DNA of 13,674 bases, from assembly GCA_910578605.1 (NCBI GenBank), contig CAJTQG010000049.1:6628-20301 (forward strand), given 5' to 3'. Below, one piece after another: positions 9,501 to 13,674 of this stretch (position 1 is its first letter; every line of letters starts with the position of its first letter). The translations under genes and the position numbers were made by a program. The notes below the pieces were generated by a model. That model was given only the letters and a program-made list of their open reading frames with translations. It had not been told where the DNA came from and searched no databases. Source of the DNA: an uncultured Lachnospiraceae bacterium. GTDB lineage: Bacteria; Bacillota; Clostridia; Lachnospirales; Lachnospiraceae.

Positions 9501-10024
9501 GATTGTCTCTCAAGGCCCTGACACAAATTCTCAACCAGGTCTCCCTTCTGGCTGAATAAACCTTGCTTCTCCCCCTGCTTTGCTAAAAGATGGCCTAATT
9601 TTACATAGGTTTCCGGATATTCTCTCCTCCACAGCTCTATCAATCTTATGGCTTCACTGTAATAGCTATCCGGCTTTATATCCTTTATACCTGCTCTTTG
9701 AAGCGCTCTCTGAAGTCCTAGAAGAAATTCATTTTTTAAGCTTTGCTGCCCATAAGAAATTAAAATAGGAAGATAGGGCTTTTTTCTTTTTTCTAACTGG
9801 TCTAGCAGCACCAACAACAGATGAGATTTGCCTTTACCATATGGGCCAATCAATATAGATACCCTATCCTTGCTATTATTCTTTAAACCTTCCTTATATT
9901 GAGCTAATATATATTCTGAGGCAGGTGTCTTTATATAACTATCTATTTTTTCCTGATTTCCTATGTCAAAAAAGAGATTGATAGATTTTTCAAATCTCTT
10001 GTCAATGGTTATAAACTGCTTCAC
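6539..10024 (-). CDS. sspC: SspC-like P-loop ATPase
   Basis: The protein is 1161 aa from the GTG at 10024. This start has GGAGG 8 nt upstream (10033-10037) and begins right before the VKQFITIDKRFEKSINLFFDIG segment; a longer reading from ATG 10087 would overlap sspB by 86 bp and lacks such a site. The N-terminal AAA-like ATPase domain shows Walker A GPYGKGKSH (60-68), Walker B FIVFDEFGKYLEG (224-236) and a sensor-like ITLVTHKS (266-273). The remaining roughly 850 residues hold no motif I can name. In SspBCD systems SspC supplies ATP hydrolysis and works with SspB and SspD to install phosphorothioate. The 23-bp overlap with sspB implies translational coupling and matched amounts of the two proteins. 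A BREX-like or DUF499-like ATPase is an alternative by sequence alone, but the neighbours favour SspC. Confidence 0.85.
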   Translation of the reverse strand: MKQFITIDKRFEKSINLFFDIGNQEKIDSYIKTPASEYILAQYKEGLKNNSKDRVSILIGPYGKGKSHLLLVLLDQLEKRKKPYLPILISYGQQSLKNEFLLGLQRALQRAGIKDIKPDSYYSEAIRLIELWRREYPETYVKLGHLLAKQGEKQGLFSQKGDLVENLCQGLERQSEAMLHVFSKLYPMLTSGGEFVPLVQTDLKDNFISMNRQLSQQYGYAGMFIVFDEFGKYLEGHSKEGYENDMKVLQDMCELAVKSQEPQLHITLVTHKSIKEYGDTVDKRILDGFMGIEGRIKEIFYVDSLQNHYEIIASVVKKDKKYFQQKVVNEPKLDFYEQLQENYQLPLFSAMFTKEEFYCTVGEGCFPLTPIAAYLLLQISQRVAQNERTLFTFLAGSDEKGLENQIHRQKDIGFLGADIIFDYFEDIFREEVSKTEIHREWMKAVWALEQVQEPSQKSFIKTLTIITMLHRDNELPPADLPIRLAMGIKEEIYEEIKQSLVDRNLLLYRRRRGICQLKNNIGIDIEEEIKRVGDSIDISHQIKPLLNKVWDIPYELPKRYNSCYKMTRFFFYEFLYPEDFFSLQNCSYLFKENFSDGKILMLLSHTEDQKIYEKLEDIGDKRIVVINPDRDFSEGALLKKYEAIIKCKGDEDFVNHNHVILGELEWYEQEIYFEINAVLENMYLPENGHSKVWSLCGMQRMEYSKIGDAKTFNRLLSAICDTWYAKTPKVNHELINRNHVSVQIKNARRKLLEDILQRRDMSVYEKGTSAQATIYRAAFLQSKEDGGVREIGGLINDFLKGAGGKRKSFKALYERLQGKAYGMRRGIIPLYLAQELAKLQDMPICYCHGHEVKMEAFILENIEEKPEEYEILIEKSTLVKEKYISALCQIFQVDQGNEEMHFLTNERVNMIVEKMLSWYRSLPSFTCSYTGNLSDNQIRFRSLLKGQDKNPRELLFEQFQKVFDTEDLNILVQCIKDTKQILDTHMDHVYIELGLLVRQAFGASKEDDIHNILCSWRRRQEDYLSHHICSSSLSKLALLAKQLTGYEDRAILSELSKLVLDVYPENWGENSSQVFYQKLQEILGQIQPGDIKRGEEGKRLQFVDSDGETIEKYYEDISQEGTEVFLENAINDVLEEFGDTIDNGGKVAILVRMLEKVIKGQ

Positions 10025-10895
10025 CTTTTCTTCCTCCCATATAATAATTTCTGATAATGTCCATAGAACCGCATACTTTTTTCTCATATACCATATCTAA
10101 CCCTGCCGTTCTGTTGACGTCTATCAAGCCTTCCTCCTCCAGCAAATCTAAATAATAGTTGATTTCAATCCGGCCTAAATGCAGAAGACTGCCTGGACTG
10201 TTATCACCCTGAACTATTGTTTGTATATTTACATTGTCTGATTGAGCAAACATTTCACTGAGTATATACCACACTACAAAGGGGTGAAGCGTATCTGACT
10301 TTGGGGTTGTCCTCCTGTATCTTCCCCCCTCTTTTTTCAGCAGATGCAGTCTGCAGAAAGGACTTATTTTTTTGTCCTCCGGATCTATCTTTTCCAATGT
10401 TCTCTGACAATACATCTGAAGAAGTACAGTACAGTCATCCTGAACCGACCGTTCCGAAAGCTCCTCCTCCCCTGTAAACAGCTGAAGTTCTCTTTTCATC
10501 CACACAAACAATTCATCTCTGTCAAAAGCTTTTTTACCTTCTTTCATCCCCCTGCGAAAAAATAAATTCCAGCTAGTGGCAAACTTTACATTTTTTGCAA
10601 TATGTATATGCAATAGCCACAGAGTGGTAATATCCTCCACATACCTGTCATATTCATACAAAAGCTTTCCAAACTCTGTGAGATAAGTTCCCTCCTTTTT
10701 CTTCACAGTCAATCCGGCAGCCCCCAGCCAATATCTTATGGATTTTGCCATATTGGTTCCTACCCCTAAGGCATCTGTTCCGAAATTTTCTCCAAACACC
10801 TTTGGATTTTCCTGCACTGCTATTATTCCTTTGCTTATCCACCCCTCCCGGATTCCAAAGGTTTCATGTCCTTTTATTTTGTAACTTCTGCTCAT
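10002..10895 (-). CDS. sspB: DUF4007 protein, SspB-like DNA nickase component
   Basis: The product is 297 aa from ATG 10895, which has AGGTG 6 nt upstream; a GTG three codons earlier is also possible but sits on top of that site. The N-terminus carries the DUF4007 hallmark KGHETFGIREGWISKG (about 7-22), followed by a winged-helix-like segment with NMAKSIRYWL and LTEFGKLLYEYD. The C-terminal part is helical and ends with an IEINYYLDLLEEEGLIDV winged-helix-like stretch near residues 244-260. DUF4007 is the family of SspB, which in the Ssp pathway binds DNA and nicks the strand that receives sulfur. It follows sspD after about 52 bp and overlaps sspC by 23 bp. Family assignment is strong; catalytic residues cannot be assigned by eye. 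Confidence 0.88.
   Translation of the reverse strand: MSRSYKIKGHETFGIREGWISKGIIAVQENPKVFGENFGTDALGVGTNMAKSIRYWLGAAGLTVKKKEGTYLTEFGKLLYEYDRYVEDITTLWLLHIHIAKNVKFATSWNLFFRRGMKEGKKAFDRDELFVWMKRELQLFTGEEELSERSVQDDCTVLLQMYCQRTLEKIDPEDKKISPFCRLHLLKKEGGRYRRTTPKSDTLHPFVVWYILSEMFAQSDNVNIQTIVQGDNSPGSLLHLGRIEINYYLDLLEEEGLIDVNRTAGLDMVYEKKVCGSMDIIRNYYMGGRKGEAVYNH
10033..10037 (-). promoter_or_regulatory. Ribosome binding site setting the sspC GTG start
   Basis: GGAGG on the minus strand inside the 3' end of sspB, 8 nt before GTG 10024. It decides the sspC start and shows that sspC initiation depends on, or follows, translation through the sspB stop at 10002-10004. Confidence 0.8.
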
Positions 10896-10947
10896 TTCCT
10901 GCACCTACCTAACTTACTATGATGTCCTTTTTTCTGTTCTCATCCCT

Positions 10948-12663
10948 TTAACGCTTTATGGTGAGCACTTTTCTCATATAGCATCCTCCATTAAAGTGAT
11001 TGATGCATTCCCCGCATTTTACACATTTCCCCGAATCAATCTTATAGAGCATCTCTCCCTCTTTTGTGCTGTTTATGGATATGGCATTGAATCTGCAAAT
11101 TCCCTCACAGGCATTGCAGGCAATACACATCTGATACTTGGTAATCTGACATCTCACCTTCTCCTCTGCGCTGTGAACCCCCTTAGCTCCACAGAGTTTT
11201 TTGTTCAATATAGTCACCTTCAGCACATTACTTCCTATTCTCCCCTGTAATTTCAACTGTAAAGTTCCATTTGCCTCAATAAAGTACCTTTCATTTAATC
11301 TTTTATTACCCAGCTCTGTATTCATCTGTCCAAAAGGCTTAAAAAATTCATACAATTGTTCGGTAATGGGTTTTTGCAGTTCATAGTGAAATTGATTCTC
11401 CTCCAAGGCACAGGGCTTAAAATCAATCAAGGATTTTTGAGAATACTCCAGTCCATTCCCACCCTGTCTTGCCTTCCATTTGCCCTCCCTCACATAGTTC
11501 TCCGGTTCCCGCTTCCCTACCTTGACAGCAAATTCCAAAAGCATATGGTAAAACCTCTCATATTGCTCTCTCATATATATTTTTGACAAAAATTCTGACC
11601 ATTCACTGTTATTTGGACAACACCAACAACCAACTCTAGTATAGCCATAGCGGTAAGCCTGATTAAAATCAATGCCCTCCGTGAGAATGTACAGCCACAC
11701 ATCATTATCCATCCAGTCTATGATAGGAGAGATGGTTCTCTGGATTGCAATTTTAGGGCTGTCTGACTCCCTGTCGTATTTACTTCTGCTGGCAGATTCA
11801 TTTCTTCTAATCCCATAAAATGTGAGTATTCTTTTCTTTGTCTTAAATAAAGCAGCAATTTTTCTGGAGATGGCGCTTGTCTTAAATACTGTACAACACC
11901 ACCGCATGACACGGCTGGGAGGGCCGATAATATGACATAATTCGTAAAAATCCTTCTCTTTATTTTTTACAGAGAGAACCGGTGTGCCGGGATGCTCTTT
12001 CTTAAACCTTTCCACGTACTCATAGGTTTCAGGAAACTCCAATGTAGTGTCCCCAAATATATGCAGCACCTTCTTCTCCCCCATGGCCTTCTGAACTAAA
12101 TCTGCAACCACTGTGGAATCCTTTCCACCGCTGAAGGATACAAACATTTCATTTATCTTGTAGTCCGTCACCTTCTCATGAATATAGTCTAAAGCCTCCG
12201 CAGTAATCTCCTGATATCGCTTTTGATTCGCTAAGCACCACAATTGAATCAATCTCCAAAACTTTTCCTCTGTCTTTTTATTTTCAGGTTCCAGCATAAA
12301 ATATGTCTCTCTGATTTTTTCTGAATCCATTTGTTTTAGAGTGCTTATTTTGAAAGGGATTTTTTCTCCGTCCACATAATAGCGATTACCAGTTCCATTC
12401 CAGACAGAAGCGTCCTCAAAAGCAAATGGTTTGCCTAATATTATCTCCAGCAGCAGACGCTCCTGGGGAAATACTGGCCTTAAATCACTGGCAATAGGCA
12501 TTGCATGTCCTTTGCAAAGACAACAGCTTGTATCATATAGAGGAATTCGGCAATGGCTGCACCAATAAAATCTTGAGATATGGAACTCCCCTCTTTCCTG
12601 GCAAATAGGGCATTGGGAGGCAGAAAAGGTAATATTATGGTTCTTACACTTATATTGAATCAT
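10948..12663 (-). CDS. sspD: SspD-like PAPS-reductase-fold ATP pyrophosphatase with zinc ribbons and 2[4Fe-4S] ferredoxin
   Basis: The product is 571 aa from ATG 12663, which overlaps the upstream stop as ATGA; a longer reading from 12735 only adds 24 residues from the overlapping gene. An N-terminal Cys-rich part (C6, H9, C18, C21; then C35, C38, C47/48, C50) looks like two zinc ribbons. The central domain is PAPS-reductase/adenylate-forming: PP-loop SFSGGKDST (176-184), RVMRWCCTVFK (251-261), GIRRNESASRS (284-294) and GCWCCP (345-350), where cysteines could carry an Fe-S cluster or sulfur as in DndC. The C-terminus is a bacterial-type ferredoxin: C513, C516, C519, C523 and C547, C550, C553, C561. 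In the pathway this protein uses ATP to activate DNA or sulfur for backbone modification. The built-in ferredoxin suggests it brings its own electron relay. Neighbouring sspB and sspC support the SspD role. Confidence 0.9.
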   Translation of the reverse strand: MIQYKCKNHNITFSASQCPICQERGEFHISRFYWCSHCRIPLYDTSCCLCKGHAMPIASDLRPVFPQERLLLEIILGKPFAFEDASVWNGTGNRYYVDGEKIPFKISTLKQMDSEKIRETYFMLEPENKKTEEKFWRLIQLWCLANQKRYQEITAEALDYIHEKVTDYKINEMFVSFSGGKDSTVVADLVQKAMGEKKVLHIFGDTTLEFPETYEYVERFKKEHPGTPVLSVKNKEKDFYELCHIIGPPSRVMRWCCTVFKTSAISRKIAALFKTKKRILTFYGIRRNESASRSKYDRESDSPKIAIQRTISPIIDWMDNDVWLYILTEGIDFNQAYRYGYTRVGCWCCPNNSEWSEFLSKIYMREQYERFYHMLLEFAVKVGKREPENYVREGKWKARQGGNGLEYSQKSLIDFKPCALEENQFHYELQKPITEQLYEFFKPFGQMNTELGNKRLNERYFIEANGTLQLKLQGRIGSNVLKVTILNKKLCGAKGVHSAEEKVRCQITKYQMCIACNACEGICRFNAISINSTKEGEMLYKIDSGKCVKCGECINHFNGGCYMRKVLTIKR

Positions 12664-12872
12664 GGCTTTTTCTCTCCTATTGCCTCCTCTATCTGCATCA
12701 TAAAAAATTGGGGCGGCACCCTCAAATAAGCACAAATGGTTAAAAACTCATGGGAGGACAACTCTTCCTCAACTGAAACATCTATCTGCAGTTCTTTTTG
12801 TATCTGTCGGTTTGATATTTGTTGATTTTTTAAATATCTGCGCACAGCATCAATTATTTTTTTCTCCTGCAT
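12660..12872 (-). CDS. Small XRE-like helical protein, 70 aa, coupled to sspD
   Basis: First gene of the PT operon. Its TGA stop overlaps the sspD ATG (ATGA), so the two are translationally coupled. The sequence is short and helical, with ISNRQIQKELQID (residues 19-31) resembling a helix-turn-helix and FLTICAYLRVPPQFF (43-57) resembling the last helix and LGVPPEEL-type tail of XRE/Cro repressors. It lacks a complete canonical HTH, so it may be a degenerate regulator or a structural partner of SspD. Start ATG 12872 lies about 49 nt after the predicted transcription start, with a weak AAAGG at a long spacing. Autoregulation through the palindrome at 12933-12951 is plausible but inferred. Confidence 0.72.
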   Translation of the reverse strand: MQEKKIIDAVRRYLKNQQISNRQIQKELQIDVSVEEELSSHEFLTICAYLRVPPQFFMMQIEEAIGEKKP

Positions 12873-12927
12873 ATCTTTTCGTACCTTTCCCTCTTCTTCG
12901 TTTCGGAGATTTTTATGTTATGATTCT

Positions 12928-12956
12928 ATTATATTCTTCTTTTTGAAGAATTTCAA
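12928..12956 (-). promoter_or_regulatory. Promoter of the PT operon
   Basis: On the minus strand, -35 TTGAAA (12951-12956), a 17-nt spacer and -10 TATAAT (12928-12933) make a near-consensus sigma-70/sigma-A promoter. Transcription would start about 12921, giving a leader of about 49 nt before the first gene. No other comparably good promoter was seen between the genes of the cluster. Confidence 0.85.
12933..12951. promoter_or_regulatory. Palindromic operator candidate in the promoter spacer
   Basis: ATTCTTC-N5-GAAGAAT is a perfect inverted repeat with 7-bp arms that occupies the whole spacer between -35 and -10. Such placement fits a dimeric repressor that blocks RNA polymerase. The 70-aa protein and the divergent XRE protein are the obvious candidates. 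A chance AT-rich palindrome cannot be excluded. Confidence 0.65.
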
Positions 12957-12977
12957 TAAATATTTATAAGAGTTTCA

Positions 12978-13006
12978 TTGACACAATATTTCTCGTAGAT
13001 TATTAT
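12978..13006 (+). promoter_or_regulatory. Promoter of the divergent XRE gene
   Basis: Plus strand -35 TTGACA (12978-12983), 17-nt spacer, -10 TATTAT (13001-13006). It stands back to back with the operon promoter, 21 bp between the two -35 boxes. The predicted start near 13013 leaves a long leader of about 175 nt. A TATTAT-N10-ATAATA inverted repeat (13001-13022) overlaps the -10 box and could be an operator, though the base composition is very AT-rich. Confidence 0.75.
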
Positions 13007-13187
13007 TGGTATATAGATAATATTTATTGGAAATCCTTTTTATAATGTAAAGAGTGTACTATCGCTTATTCAATAAAAAAAGAATACTATAGTAAACTAA
13101 ATGGAACCTTACATAGCTGACCATAACAAAAGGAGTTTCGCAAACACATTAGATTAGATCATTACATAGTTGAAAGGATTCTAAATT
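13007..13187 (+). other. Leader of the XRE gene
   Basis: AT-rich non-coding stretch. It holds a 10-bp palindrome TACTATAGTA (13085-13094) and the 12-mer AAGGAGTTTCGC (13130-13141) that is also found, on the other strand, in the leader after sspE. No RNA fold of a known riboswitch class was recognised. Confidence 0.45.
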
Positions 13188-13580
13188 ATGAAAGAACAAA
13201 ATATAAAAGAAGCTAACTTACACAAACAACAAGCATCCGAAAATATTTTAAAGACACAAAAAATAGGTGATGTCCTAAAGAAATGCAGAAACTCAAAAAA
13301 TATCTCCGTTAATTCTGTCTCTGATTATCTGGCACAAAATGACTTTATAGTAGCACCTAAAACCATTTATGGCTGGGAAAACGGGCACTCCGAACCTAAC
13401 GCAAAAATTCTTATGCTTTTGTGCAGTTTATATGAAATTGATGATATTTTAAAAACTTTTGGTTTTGAAGACACAAAGGAGCATTCGCTTCACTTGACAA
13501 AACATGAAGAACACTTAATTTGGCAATACCGTAAGAATCCTGATATTCAGCCAGTAATCGATAAACTGCTGGATATATAA
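13188..13580 (+). CDS. XRE-family transcriptional regulator, 130 aa
   Basis: An N-terminal extension of about 25 residues precedes an XRE/Cro helix-turn-helix domain (about 26-83): IGDVLKKCRNSKNISVNSVSDYL, the DNA-recognition region, then KTIYGWENGHSEPNAKILMLLCSLYEI, the typical WExGxxxP layout. The C-terminus (103-130) has LTKHEEHLIWQYRKNPDIQPVIDKLL, resembling the oligomerisation tail common to clostridial and prophage XRE proteins. ATG 13188 has AAAGGA 9 nt upstream. It is transcribed away from the PT operon from a back-to-back promoter, so control of both genes at the shared region is plausible. It could instead belong to the neighbouring locus. Confidence 0.85.
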   Translation: MKEQNIKEANLHKQQASENILKTQKIGDVLKKCRNSKNISVNSVSDYLAQNDFIVAPKTIYGWENGHSEPNAKILMLLCSLYEIDDILKTFGFEDTKEHSLHLTKHEEHLIWQYRKNPDIQPVIDKLLDI

Positions 13581-13620
13581 AGACAGATATTTTTCAATTG
13601 GTTGACACCTCCTTACAATG

Positions 13621-13666
13621 GAATAAAAAAGCTATGGCATATTATAATGCCATAGCTTTTTTATTC
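13621..13666. terminator. Bidirectional intrinsic terminator
   Basis: Two perfect 20-bp inverted arms (13621-13640 and 13647-13666) flank a 6-nt loop. The stem contains GCTATGGCAT and is bordered by an A-run on the left and a T-run on the right, so it can terminate transcription from either side. It closes the XRE gene 40 bp after its stop and probably a convergent gene beyond the window. Confidence 0.92.
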
Positions 13667-13674
13667 CTATATAT

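Noticed and set aside
12664..12735. Longer sspD start giving 24 additional residues
   Set aside because: The extra codons lie within the upstream 70-aa gene. ATG 12663 has the ATGA overlap, a purine-rich ribosome binding site and the natural start of the zinc ribbon.
2892..13141. The shared 12-mer as attachment sites of a mobile island
   Set aside because: The two copies are in opposite orientation, and no integrase or tRNA lies at either end, so excision between direct repeats is not supported.

Overview
The window looks like chromosomal accessory DNA from a low-GC Gram-positive bacterium, most likely a Clostridia (Lachnospiraceae-like) member. The clues are AT-rich sequence, strong GGAGG-type ribosome binding sites, occasional GTG and TTG starts, and a short-form cysteine desulfurase of a type common in that group. 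No rRNA, tRNA, CRISPR array, transposase or insertion sequence was seen. The taxonomic call is an inference from style only.

Almost everything lies on the minus strand in one unidirectional cluster, read from about 12.9 kb down to base 9. It encodes a single-strand DNA phosphorothioation (PT) defence system of the Ssp type. In transcription order: a 70-aa small helical protein, coupled by ATGA to a PAPS-reductase-like ATP pyrophosphatase (SspD-like) with an added ferredoxin domain; a DUF4007 protein (SspB-like); a large P-loop ATPase (SspC-like) starting at a GTG inside the end of sspB; a cysteine desulfurase (SspA-like); and a DUF262/DUF1524 protein with DGQQR and HNH motifs (SspE-like effector). 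In the known pathway SspA supplies sulfur, SspD activates it, SspB nicks DNA, SspC provides ATPase function, and SspE senses PT marks and attacks unmodified phage DNA.

Downstream of sspE is a second, less familiar block: a 417-bp interval with an unannotated 49-aa CxxC-containing ORF (TTG start, strong ribosome binding site), then a 672-aa DndD-like SMC/RecF-type ATPase, a 14-bp tandem repeat, and a 167-aa protein resembling the small 'Dnd system-associated protein 4' type. No DndB, DndE or DndH-like helicase is visible. The cluster therefore looks like an Ssp modification core plus SspE, carrying an additional Dnd-flavoured ATPase module. This is the best candidate in the window for an under-described system.

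The right end is a divergent control region. A near-consensus minus-strand promoter (TTGAAA-N17-TATAAT) has a 7-5-7 palindrome filling its spacer and should drive the PT operon. A back-to-back plus-strand promoter (TTGACA-N17-TATTAT) should drive a 130-aa XRE-type regulator, which ends before a perfect 20-bp-arm bidirectional terminator. The XRE protein and the 70-aa protein are both candidates to act on the palindrome.
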